The notes beneath the pieces were generated by a model, which worked only from the letters and a program-made list of their open reading frames with translations, ran no database searches and was not told the DNA's origin. The position numbers and the translations under genes are program-made. Positions 18,278 to 25,875 of a stretch of DNA of 64,000 nt are shown here, piece after piece; within the stretch, counting starts at the first letter, position 1, and every line of letters starts with the position of its first letter. This DNA comes from an uncultured Sphingomonadaceae bacterium. Its GTDB lineage: Bacteria > Pseudomonadota > Alphaproteobacteria > Sphingomonadales > Sphingomonadaceae. The stretch is from NCBI GenBank assembly GCA_947493195.1, contig CANLQG010000001.1, positions 186,001 through 250,000 of the forward strand. The letters run 5' to 3'.

Positions 18278-19129
18278 GTGACACGCCCGCTCCTGATCAT
18301 CTGGCTAGCGCTGGCGACTGCGTTCGCCGCGCTGGCCATGCCGGGCAACGCGCAGGAATACGATTTTCCGGCACGTCCCGACGGACCCGTGCTCGACAGC
18401 GCGGATATGCTCTCGGACGCAACCGAGGCAGAGCTGAACCAGCAGCTGACGCAGTATAATCAGGAAACAGGCCGTGCGATCGTCGTCGCAACCGTTCCCT
18501 CGTTGAACGGCGCACAGATAGAACCATACGCAACCGCACTCTTCTCGGAATGGGGCATTGGCGGCGAACAGCGCGATACTGGTCTGCTGTTGCTGATCGC
18601 CCGGGACGACCGCGAACTGCGGGTAGAGGTTGGCTATGGGCTGCATCCCTATTTTGGCGGCATCATGGCCGGTCGGGTCATTCGCGAAGTGATTACCCCG
18701 CAATTCAAGGCCGGCGATTTCGATGCCGGAGTAACCCAGGGCGTGGACGCTATACTTTCGCATCTTGCGAACAGTCCGGAAGATGCCATCGCCATAGAGG
18801 AAGCCGCGCAGGCTGCGGCGGAAAACCGTCAGAGCGAAGGGGGCTTTCCCATCGGGACGCTGATCTGGCTGGGGTTCATCATATTCTTCTTTGTCCTGCC
18901 CATGCTTGGCGGCAAGGGCAGAAGGCGCCGCTACCGTGGCAGCGGCGTTGGCGGCGTGGTGGGTGACATCATGTTGTGGGAGGCAGGCAAGGCGATTGCC
19001 CGCGGCCTCTCCGATGGGGATGACTGGGGCGGCGGAGGCGGCTTCGGAGGTGGCGGCTTCGGCGGCGGCGGTTTCGGTGGTTTCGGCGGCGGCATGTCCG
19101 GCGGCGGCGGCGCATCGGGGGGTTGGTAA
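18278..19129 (+). CDS. TPM-domain (YgcG-type) membrane protein
   Basis: 283 residues from GTG 18278. Order: signal peptide ending MPGNAQEY, TPM domain (VLDSADMLSDATEAELNQQL ... VEVGYGLHPYFGG, residues about 40-170), one membrane helix (TLIWLGFIIFFFVLPML), a basic stretch and a Gly-rich tail with GGGGFGGGGF repeats. TPM domains have been tied to repair of photosystem II and to membrane stress. It overlaps the next gene at TAATG. Confidence 0.9.
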   Translation: MTRPLLIIWLALATAFAALAMPGNAQEYDFPARPDGPVLDSADMLSDATEAELNQQLTQYNQETGRAIVVATVPSLNGAQIEPYATALFSEWGIGGEQRDTGLLLLIARDDRELRVEVGYGLHPYFGGIMAGRVIREVITPQFKAGDFDAGVTQGVDAILSHLANSPEDAIAIEEAAQAAAENRQSEGGFPIGTLIWLGFIIFFFVLPMLGGKGRRRRYRGSGVGGVVGDIMLWEAGKAIARGLSDGDDWGGGGGFGGGGFGGGGFGGFGGGMSGGGGASGGW

Positions 19130-19803
19130 TGGCCTATCTGTCCAAGGAACAGCACAAGCTGGTATCGGATGCAGTTGGCGAAGCAGAAGCGGCCACCAGC
19201 GGTGAAATCGTCCCTGTCATAACGCAAAGGTCGGACGACTATGCCGACGTGGCACTGACCTGGGCCATTGCCATTGCATTTACCGCGATGAGCGTATTCG
19301 CCGCCCTGCCCGCTCCTTTCCTCAACTTCTGGGATGCGACTGTGGCCGACTGGGGCCATGAATGGACGACTGGCGAGCTCGCCAGCATGACAATCGCACT
19401 CGGGTTGCTTGCGTTTGTCGGCACGTGGCTGCTGCTGCTGGTCCCCGCCGTTCGCTTGGCCGCTGTTCCAAGGCCCGTTAAGGCACAGCGCGTTCGTCAG
19501 CGCGCGATGCGGCACTTCAAGGTTGGCGCGGAAGGGCGAACGCACGGGCGAACTGGCGTGCTGCTTTACCTTTCCATGCAGGAACACCGCGCGGAAATCG
19601 TCGCCGACGAGCCTATTGCCGTGAAGGTCGATGCCGAAGTCTGGGGTGAGGCCATGGCCGACATGCTCGATGAAGTCCGCAAGGGCTGCATTGCCGAAGG
19701 CATCGCCGCCGGGGTTCGCGACGTGGGCGTGGTGCTGTCGCAGCACTTCCCGCGGCAGGACGACGATCGCAATGAATTGCCGGATCGCTTGATCGAACTC
19801 TAA
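19129..19803 (+). CDS. TPM-domain integral membrane protein
   Basis: 224 residues from ATG 19129, overlapping the preceding stop. A short first TPM half (SDAVGEAEAATSGEIVPVI) is split from the second (TGVLLYLSMQEHRAEIVADEPI) by two membrane helices at about residues 40-60 and 85-110. It forms the third member of the LemA-TPM-TPM set. Function is unknown beyond the family link. Confidence 0.88.
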   Translation: MAYLSKEQHKLVSDAVGEAEAATSGEIVPVITQRSDDYADVALTWAIAIAFTAMSVFAALPAPFLNFWDATVADWGHEWTTGELASMTIALGLLAFVGTWLLLLVPAVRLAAVPRPVKAQRVRQRAMRHFKVGAEGRTHGRTGVLLYLSMQEHRAEIVADEPIAVKVDAEVWGEAMADMLDEVRKGCIAEGIAAGVRDVGVVLSQHFPRQDDDRNELPDRLIEL

Positions 19804-19824
19804 GGCCGCGATAGCGCAGCCATC

Positions 19825-20370
19825 ATGAGTGACACGAACCAGCTTCCGCCCGAAGAAATCCTCTGGGAAGGTGACTGGATCACCGCCCGCAGGCGCGGCA
19901 AGTGGGAATATGCCACGCGCGTCGGCCATATCCGCGCCGCCGTCATCCTTGCTGTCGAGGACGGCGAAGTGCTGCTGGTGGAACAGTTTCGCGCAGCCCT
20001 GAACCGTCGCAGCCTGGAACTGCCCGCTGGCCTGATCGGCGATGACGACGGCGGGGAGGACGACGATCCCCTCAGCGCCGCGAAGCGTGAGCTTGAGGAA
20101 GAGACCGGCTACCGTGCCACAAACTGGGAGGATTGCGGCGCCTTCTATTCCTCCCCCGGCATGACCAACGAAAGCTTCACGCTGCTGAAGGCAACCGGGC
20201 TGACCAGGGTTTCCGCAGGCGGAGGGGTCGAGGACGAGGACATCACGGTCCACCGCGTACGGCTTTCCAAGATCGAGAGATTCATCGCCGATTTCCGCAA
20301 GGGTGACGTCGCTATCGATACCCGCATGCTGCTGCTGCTCGGGCCGAGGTTGCTGGACGCAGGGGCATGA
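19825..20370 (+). CDS. Nudix hydrolase, ADP-ribose pyrophosphatase type
   Basis: 181 residues. The Nudix box runs from GLIGDDD through AAKRELEEETGY, near residues 70-95; the Gly-to-Ala stretch holds an acidic insert (GGEDDDP) longer than usual. The upstream VEQFRAALNRRSLELPAG and downstream SSPGMTNESFTLLKA fit ADP-ribose/NUDT5-type enzymes. It probably hydrolyses ADP-ribose or a related nucleotide sugar. Confidence 0.87.
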   Translation: MSDTNQLPPEEILWEGDWITARRRGKWEYATRVGHIRAAVILAVEDGEVLLVEQFRAALNRRSLELPAGLIGDDDGGEDDDPLSAAKRELEEETGYRATNWEDCGAFYSSPGMTNESFTLLKATGLTRVSAGGGVEDEDITVHRVRLSKIERFIADFRKGDVAIDTRMLLLLGPRLLDAGA

Positions 20371-20383
20371 GGCGGTTGCAATC

Positions 20384-21337
20384 GTGCGTGTCCTGGTAAC
20401 AAGGCGCTGGCCGCCGATCGTGGAGCGGACGCTGCGTGACCGGTTCGATGTGGTGCTGAACGAAACAGAAGTACCGCTCGGGCAGGCCGATCTGGCAAGC
20501 GCCATGCGCGACTTCGACGTGCTGGCTCCCACCGTCTCCGATCGTATCGATGCCGAGGTGATCGCGGCGGCGGATCGGTGCAGTCTGATCGCCAATTACG
20601 GCGTCGGGTTCGACCATATCGACATCGCGGCTGCCAGGGCGAAGGGCATCGCCGTCACCAACACGCCGGGCGTGCTGACAGATGCCACGGCAGACCTTGC
20701 CCTCACCCTGATGTTGATGACAGCACGCCGCGCCGGTGAAGGCGAGCGCGAATTGCGGGCGGGCCGGTGGACCGGCTGGCGGCCTACCCACATGATCGGC
20801 AGCGGGCTGAAAGGAAAGGTGCTTGGCGTGGTCGGCATGGGCCGTATCGGCATGGCTACCGCCAGGCGCGCCCGAATGGGTTTCGGCATGGACATCATCT
20901 ACCATTCCCGCAGCCCGAAGCCGGATGCCGAAGCGCTGGATGCCGAGTTCTGCGCCGACCTTCACTCCCTCTTGGCAAGGTGCGATTTCGTGTCGCTGCA
21001 TGTGCCGGGCGGGAGGCAGACCGAAAATATGCTCGACGCGGCAGCGATCGGCGCGATGAAGCCGGGCAGCTACCTGATCAACACCGCGCGCGGGGCCGTG
21101 CTGGACCATGCCGCTCTGGCGCAGGCACTGGCGTCGGGCCATCTCGCCGGTGCGGGTCTCGATGTCTATCCGGACGAACCACACGTGCCCGCAGAACTGC
21201 TCGGGCTGGAGAACCTTGTCATGCTGCCGCACCTCGGCAGCGCCACTGCCGAGACGCGCGAAGCCATGGGCCGCCGCGCGCTGGCCAATATCGACGCATT
21301 CGCGAGGGACGAGCCCTTGCCCGACGCGGTCACATGA
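20384..21337 (+). CDS. D-2-hydroxyacid dehydrogenase (glyoxylate/hydroxypyruvate reductase type)
   Basis: 317 residues from GTG 20384, the first start in frame after the Nudix stop. NAD(P)-binding VVGMGRIGMATARRA near residue 150; catalytic Arg in INTARGAVLD, Glu in the LDVYPDEP region, His in MLPHLGSAT. The Arg-rich start of the Rossmann segment and the neighbour glycerate kinase favour glyoxylate/hydroxypyruvate to glycolate/D-glycerate. It overlaps the kinase gene by 4 bp. Confidence 0.88.
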   Translation: MRVLVTRRWPPIVERTLRDRFDVVLNETEVPLGQADLASAMRDFDVLAPTVSDRIDAEVIAAADRCSLIANYGVGFDHIDIAAARAKGIAVTNTPGVLTDATADLALTLMLMTARRAGEGERELRAGRWTGWRPTHMIGSGLKGKVLGVVGMGRIGMATARRARMGFGMDIIYHSRSPKPDAEALDAEFCADLHSLLARCDFVSLHVPGGRQTENMLDAAAIGAMKPGSYLINTARGAVLDHAALAQALASGHLAGAGLDVYPDEPHVPAELLGLENLVMLPHLGSATAETREAMGRRALANIDAFARDEPLPDAVT

Positions 21338-22191
21338 ACGATCCCCTCACCGACCTGATCGCCGCCGAGGGCCTGCCCGCCGACTATATCGAGGTGGTGC
21401 AGCAGTTCTGGCAGCCGCTGGCCACGCGCATCGCGCGCCTTCCTGCATCGCGTGCGCCGCTGGTGATCGGCGTCAATGGCGCTCAGGGTACGGGCAAGAG
21501 CACGCTTTGCCGGTTCCTCGAAGTGCTGCTGGCGCGCCGCCAGATCCGCGCGGTGACGCTCTCGCTCGACGACCTCTACCTTACCCGTGCCCAGCGGCTG
21601 CAACTGGCGCAGGATGTCCATCCGCTATTCCGCACGCGCGGCGTGCCGGGCACCCATGCCGTGAGCCTTGGCTTGCATATTATCGAGGACATGCTGGCAG
21701 GCCGCCCCCTCGAGCTGCCCCGCTTCGACAAGAGCAGGGACGACCGCGCGGAAGAAACCGAGCGGATCACCGGACCTGTCGACGTATTGCTGCTGGAAGG
21801 CTGGTGCGTTGGGGCAAAGCCGCAGGACGCCGCGGCGCTGGCCGAACCGGTAAACGAACTGGAGCGCGTCGAGGATCCGGACGGTATCTGGCGCGGGCTC
21901 GTGAACCACTGGTTGAAAGAGGACTACGCTCGCCTGTTCGAACAGCTGGACTTGCTGGTGATGCTGAAAGTGGACGATTTCGACGCAGTCCGCCGCAATC
22001 GCGCGCTGCAGGAGGAGAAGCTGCGGCGAGACAATCCCCATGCCCCGGCGACGATGGATGACGCTGCGCTGGCGCGTTTCTGCGACCATTACGAGCGGCT
22101 CACCCGTCACATGCTATCGGAGATGCCAGAGCGTGCGGACGTGGTGATCGAGATTGGTCCCGAGCAGAGGCCGGTATCCGCACAGTCCTGA
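21334..22191 (+). CDS. D-glycerate 3-kinase, plant GLYK type
   Basis: 285 residues from ATG 21334. P-loop GVNGAQGTGKST near residue 48; the SLDDLYLTRAQRLQLA segment and EGWCVGAKPQ are typical of the GLYK/YGR205w P-loop kinases, which phosphorylate glycerate at C3. It is unlike the GlxK/GarK bacterial kinases. With the reductase upstream it would carry hydroxypyruvate to 3-phosphoglycerate. Confidence 0.88.
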   Translation: MNDPLTDLIAAEGLPADYIEVVQQFWQPLATRIARLPASRAPLVIGVNGAQGTGKSTLCRFLEVLLARRQIRAVTLSLDDLYLTRAQRLQLAQDVHPLFRTRGVPGTHAVSLGLHIIEDMLAGRPLELPRFDKSRDDRAEETERITGPVDVLLLEGWCVGAKPQDAAALAEPVNELERVEDPDGIWRGLVNHWLKEDYARLFEQLDLLVMLKVDDFDAVRRNRALQEEKLRRDNPHAPATMDDAALARFCDHYERLTRHMLSEMPERADVVIEIGPEQRPVSAQS

Positions 22192-22204
22192 GATGACGGT
22201 GAAG

Positions 22205-22293
22205 GTGCATCGCAGCCGAAGAGGATTAGGAGGAAATGGGTGCCGAGGCGGAGGGGAAGGAAAGAGGGCCTCGTGCATCCGGCTACGATGCAC
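22205..22293. repeat. Inverted repeat pair between convergent genes
   Basis: GTGCATCGCAGCCG (22205-22218) recurs inverted and nearly exact at 22293-22280. The second copy is itself a hairpin, with GTGCATC (22273-22279) and GATGCAC (22287-22293) around 7 bases. It lies between the 3' ends of the kinase and LOV-HTH genes. It could end transcription from either side, but no T-run follows. Confidence 0.5.
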
Positions 22294-22358
22294 TTCCGAT
22301 CTAGGCCTTTTGTTGGCAAACGAAATACGGGCTTTGGCCCATTCGGCGGCGGGTGGGC

Positions 22359-22964
22359 CTAAATGCCCGCTTCCACCGCGAGGCGGATCATCTCGGCGGA
22401 GCTTTGCGCGCCCAGTTTTTCCATCGCTATGCCGCGGTGCATCTTGATGGTTTTTTCCGACAGGCCGAGTTCCCATGCGATCTGCTTGTTGCGCAGGCCG
22501 CTGGCCACCATCTGCAAGACTTCCAACTGCCTTTTCGAGAGGTCCTTGATCTTCTCCGCCGCCCTGATCCGGCGGGTCAGGCTGGGCCCCTGTGCGTCTT
22601 CCGCGAGTTCGACCTGCGAGCCGAAGAAGTACGACAATTCGCCATCGTCATCGAAGATGGGGGCGACGACCACCGCATTGCGAAACGGGGTGCCGTCCTT
22701 CTTGTAGTTGAGAATCTCGACCATCACCGGCTTGCGCTCGCGCACGCCCTGGCGGATCGCTTCTGTCAGCCAGGGTTCCGTTCCCGGCCCGGCCAGGAAG
22801 CGACAATTGCGCCCTATGATCTCGCTCTCGTCATAGCCGGTCAGGTCCATGAAGGGCTGGTTGCAGGCGATGATCGGATTGTCGGGCAAGCGCGGATCGC
22901 TGACCACGGATGCAACCGGACTGGTATCGATCAGGTCGACCACTGCCGGATCTGAAGCGTTCAT
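22359..22964 (-). CDS. LOV-HTH blue-light transcription factor, EL222-like
   Basis: 201 residues from ATG 22964 (GTG 22979 is an alternative, also with a good ribosome site). LOV domain residues about 10-120: flavin-adduct motif GRNCRFLAG with Cys near 54, then [21 protein letters not shown] and FFGSQVE. A LuxR/GerE helix-turn-helix follows at about 140-195 ([30 protein letters not shown]). The whole arrangement and many segments match EL222 of Erythrobacter litoralis as I remember it, which dimerises and binds DNA under blue light. A weak GGCCCA/TGGGCC hairpin follows the stop. Target genes are not evident. Confidence 0.95.
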   Translation of the reverse strand: MNASDPAVVDLIDTSPVASVVSDPRLPDNPIIACNQPFMDLTGYDESEIIGRNCRFLAGPGTEPWLTEAIRQGVRERKPVMVEILNYKKDGTPFRNAVVVAPIFDDDGELSYFFGSQVELAEDAQGPSLTRRIRAAEKIKDLSKRQLEVLQMVASGLRNKQIAWELGLSEKTIKMHRGIAMEKLGAQSSAEMIRLAVEAGI

Positions 22965-23123
22965 TATCTTTCCTACCACTTCATTCCTTTAGCCCGCATA
23001 TTTGCGCAAGGCAAAGGCAACAGCCACACTAATTTTTCACAAGATGAGCATAACGGATTTTGTAACTCCCCAAAACAAGCGATCTGTTGCACATTCGACA
23101 GAAGCGAGCCGAGCCGGAGACCC

Positions 23124-23804
23124 ATGGAGCAACTGTCTGTCCTTTATATCGAGGATGACGAGGTCATCGCCAATGCGACGCGCGATGGCGCCCGCGAGCA
23201 CGGCGTGGCGATCGAACTGGCTCACACCGGGGAAAAAGGCCTGCACCGCGCCGGCTCCGACGAATTCGACGTGATCATTCTCGACCGCATGTTGCCCGAT
23301 CTCGACGGCATCGAGATCGTGTCGCGCTTGCGCGCAGCGGGCGTGACCGTGCCGGTGTTGATGCTGTCTGCACTGGGCCGCGCGGAAAACCGGATCGAGG
23401 GGCTGGATGCCGGGGTGGACGATTACATGGCCAAACCCTTCGAACCGGACGAGCTGCTGGCACGGCTTCGCGCCCTGCATCGACGCGCCACCAACAGGGA
23501 AGCAAGCGCACTGATCCTGTTCGGCGATTTCGAATGCCACGTGAAGGCCCGCACCGTGCATCGGGCAGGCCACCACATTCCGCTCAGCCCCAAGGAATTC
23601 AATCTTTTCAAGTACCTGATCGAGAATGCGGGAGAGATCGTTACCAAGGACATGCTGCTGCGCAACGTGTGGAACCTGAATTTCGACCCCGAGACGAATG
23701 TTATCGAGGTGAACATCAACCGCCTGCGCCGCAAGCTGGACGAAGGGTTTGAAAAGCCCTGCCTAGAGACTGTCCGCGGCATGGGCTATCGCCTGACGGC
23801 ATGA
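23124..23804 (+). CDS. OmpR-family response regulator
   Basis: 226 residues from ATG 23124. Receiver domain with acidic pair EDD at 10-12, phospho-Asp in ILDRMLPD near 53, and Lys in MAKPFEP near 103. Winged helix from about residue 130 (LSPKEFNLFKYLIENAGEIVTKDMLL ... NVIEVNINRLRRKL). The kinase gene overlaps its stop. The divergent LOV-HTH gene starts 160 bp away. Confidence 0.94.
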   Translation: MEQLSVLYIEDDEVIANATRDGAREHGVAIELAHTGEKGLHRAGSDEFDVIILDRMLPDLDGIEIVSRLRAAGVTVPVLMLSALGRAENRIEGLDAGVDDYMAKPFEPDELLARLRALHRRATNREASALILFGDFECHVKARTVHRAGHHIPLSPKEFNLFKYLIENAGEIVTKDMLLRNVWNLNFDPETNVIEVNINRLRRKLDEGFEKPCLETVRGMGYRLTA

Positions 23805-25168
23805 TGCGCCCCTCGCCATCTGAAGAACGCGTATCCTTCACGAAATCGCTGTCCGGCCGCTTCACCCTGGCAGCGATCGCGCTTGCGCTGGCCGTATTCG
23901 CGACGCTGGCTTTCGCTACTGAATGGTACGTGCGCGAAGCTTCGGACAAGGCGCTGGCGCAGGCCGTGGACACCGATCTTGCCGGGCTTGTCGATATCTA
24001 TGCCTCTTCCGGCCGTCAGGAACTGCTCGACCGGATCGAGGACCGCCTGGCGATGGAAGCCTACGACCAGGCAGACCGGCACTATCTCGTCGCCGACGCC
24101 ACCGGGCAGCGGGTCGGGGGCGATATCGCGCGCTGGCCCAACCTCTCGGCGGAAAATTCCGCTAGTGGCACGATCGTGCTCGAAGACGGGAGCGAAGCGC
24201 GTGCCCGCGCCACCCAGCTCGACCAAGGTCTGACGCTTGTCGTCGCCCACGGCGCGGATGAACAGTCTGCGCTGCTGCGAGACCTTCGTAGCGCTTTCCT
24301 GATCGGCCTGGCCATTGCGCTGCTGGCGATCCTGCTGCTGGGCATCGTCAGCGCCCGCGCCCTGCGCGCGCGGGTGAATGACCTGAACCGCGCCTTCGCC
24401 CAAGTGGGCGACCAGTCGGGCAAGATCGAATTTCCCGGCTATTGCAGCGAGGACGAGCTTGGCCTGCTTGCCCGTAACGGCAGCGCCATGGCAGAGCGGA
24501 TCATCGGGCTGATCGCCGCCCATCGCCATGTATCCGACCAGATTGCCCATGAAATGCGCACGCCGCTTATGCATCTTGACATGCGGCTGCGCCAGGCCAT
24601 TGCCGAAAGCGAGGATCCCGAAACGCTTTCCACCCTGGCGCAATCGCGCGAGGATATCCGCGGCGTGGCCCGCATGCTCGATTCCTTGCTGGATATCGCT
24701 TCCAGCGAAGCACGGCGCAGCGACCGGTCCGGCTTCGAATCCATCGACCTTTCAGCGCTGGTGGGCGATCTGGCTGACCTGTTCGAGGAAAGCGGCGCGG
24801 ACGCCGACATCGCGTTCGAGGCGCGGATTGCCGAAGGCGTGCAATTCGATGGCGACCGGATGCAACTGACCCGGATGGTCTCCAACCTGCTGGACAATGC
24901 ATTCAAGTTCACCCCCGCTGGCGGCTTCGTGGAACTGACCTTGAAACCCGGCCCCGAACTGCGTGTGCGCGATTCCGGTCCCGGCGTTCCCGACGAGGAC
25001 AAGCCACGCATTTTCGACCGGTTCGTGCGCATCGGCGGGCAGACCAAGGGTCACGGCCTTGGCCTTGCCCTCGTGCGCGCCATTGTCTTGCGCCACGGCC
25101 TGAAGGTAGAATACCAGGATGGTAATCCGGGTGCTGAATTCGTGATCTCCAGAGGAGCGAAAGCGTGA
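23801..25168 (+). CDS. Sensor histidine kinase
   Basis: 455 residues from ATG 23801 (or 23804). TM1 (FTLAAIALALAVFATLAFA), a periplasmic sensor of about 130 residues without a named domain, TM2 (FLIGLAIALLAILLLGIVSA), HAMP, H-box DQIAHEMRTPLMHL near residue 250, N-box NLLDNAFKF, G-boxes RDSGPGVPDED and GHGLGLAL. It should phosphorylate the overlapping regulator. The signal is unknown. Confidence 0.93.
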   Translation: MMRPSPSEERVSFTKSLSGRFTLAAIALALAVFATLAFATEWYVREASDKALAQAVDTDLAGLVDIYASSGRQELLDRIEDRLAMEAYDQADRHYLVADATGQRVGGDIARWPNLSAENSASGTIVLEDGSEARARATQLDQGLTLVVAHGADEQSALLRDLRSAFLIGLAIALLAILLLGIVSARALRARVNDLNRAFAQVGDQSGKIEFPGYCSEDELGLLARNGSAMAERIIGLIAAHRHVSDQIAHEMRTPLMHLDMRLRQAIAESEDPETLSTLAQSREDIRGVARMLDSLLDIASSEARRSDRSGFESIDLSALVGDLADLFEESGADADIAFEARIAEGVQFDGDRMQLTRMVSNLLDNAFKFTPAGGFVELTLKPGPELRVRDSGPGVPDEDKPRIFDRFVRIGGQTKGHGLGLALVRAIVLRHGLKVEYQDGNPGAEFVISRGAKA

Positions 25169-25764
25169 AGAAGTTCGCCATGCTTGGCCTGCTGGCCCTG
25201 TCGCCCGGCTGCGTCACGACGGCGCAGGAAGCTTCACTAGAGGAGCCGCAAGCTGTTACGCCCGCAATACCGGCAGAACAGGTGGCAGAGGTGCTGGCAA
25301 GCGGGCACAGGGCCTTTGCCAGCAACGGTTCCGCGCAGGAACTGGCGGATACTGCCGCACAATTGCAGGACCTTGGTGCAAGACCTGCCGAAGACGGCGA
25401 AGATAACCGGGCCGCCATATGGCTGTCCGCCGCGCGCGAGCGTGGGCTGACGGGCGAAGCACCGCCCTTCCGGGGCAGGCTGCTGGGACCTGCCTACCGT
25501 TCGGGATTGCTTGCGCCAGGCGAAGTGAGCGAAACCTCGCAACTGTTCCTGGCAGGCGAGCAAGCCGAAGTGGTCGCGATCCCGGTGGAGCGCACCGATC
25601 TGCAGCTGGAGATCGTCGAAGGCGAGGGAGAGCGCAATTGCACCCCTCCCGCCACCACCGCACGATCCGTTTGTCGCTGGATCCCGATCTTTACCAGCCG
25701 ATACAGCATCCGCGTGCGCAACGCAGGCGATCGCGCCAGCGAGTTTTACCTCGTCACCAACTGA
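25165..25764 (+). CDS. Putative lipoprotein, third gene of the two-component operon
   Basis: 199 residues from ATG 25165, overlapping the kinase stop. MKKFAMLGLLALSPGCVTT is a probable type II signal with Cys 16. The rest has no domain I recognise; a Cys pair (NCTPPATTARSVC) and a C-terminal beta-rich part ending RVRNAGDRASEFYLVTN suggest a periplasmic binding or accessory role. Position suggests a role in sensing with the kinase, by inference only. Confidence 0.7.
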   Translation: MKKFAMLGLLALSPGCVTTAQEASLEEPQAVTPAIPAEQVAEVLASGHRAFASNGSAQELADTAAQLQDLGARPAEDGEDNRAAIWLSAARERGLTGEAPPFRGRLLGPAYRSGLLAPGEVSETSQLFLAGEQAEVVAIPVERTDLQLEIVEGEGERNCTPPATTARSVCRWIPIFTSRYSIRVRNAGDRASEFYLVTN

Positions 25765-25787
25765 CATTCTCTTTCACCATGAAAAAA

Positions 25788-25815
25788 GGCCCGACCGCTT
25801 TTCAGCGGCCGGGCC
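25788..25815 (-). terminator. Intrinsic terminator of the Slam-like operon
   Basis: On the minus strand GGCCCGGCCGCT and AGCGGTCGGGCC form a stem closed by GAAA and followed by TTTTTT. It lies 60 bp after the large repeat-protein gene. Confidence 0.85.
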
Positions 25816-25875
25816 AGTCCCCCTGTATCCTCCCCCTCCCCCCGGTATGGCCACCAGGAGGAGAGGGAGGCGAGA

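Noticed and set aside
18931..20595. 554-residue minus-strand frame
   Set aside because: Antisense to the TPM proteins and the Nudix gene; the Pro-rich part is the reverse of the Gly-rich tail.
22965..23123. EL222-type operator in the gap before the response regulator
   Set aside because: I could not identify a site with confidence and do not trust my memory of the EL222 consensus.
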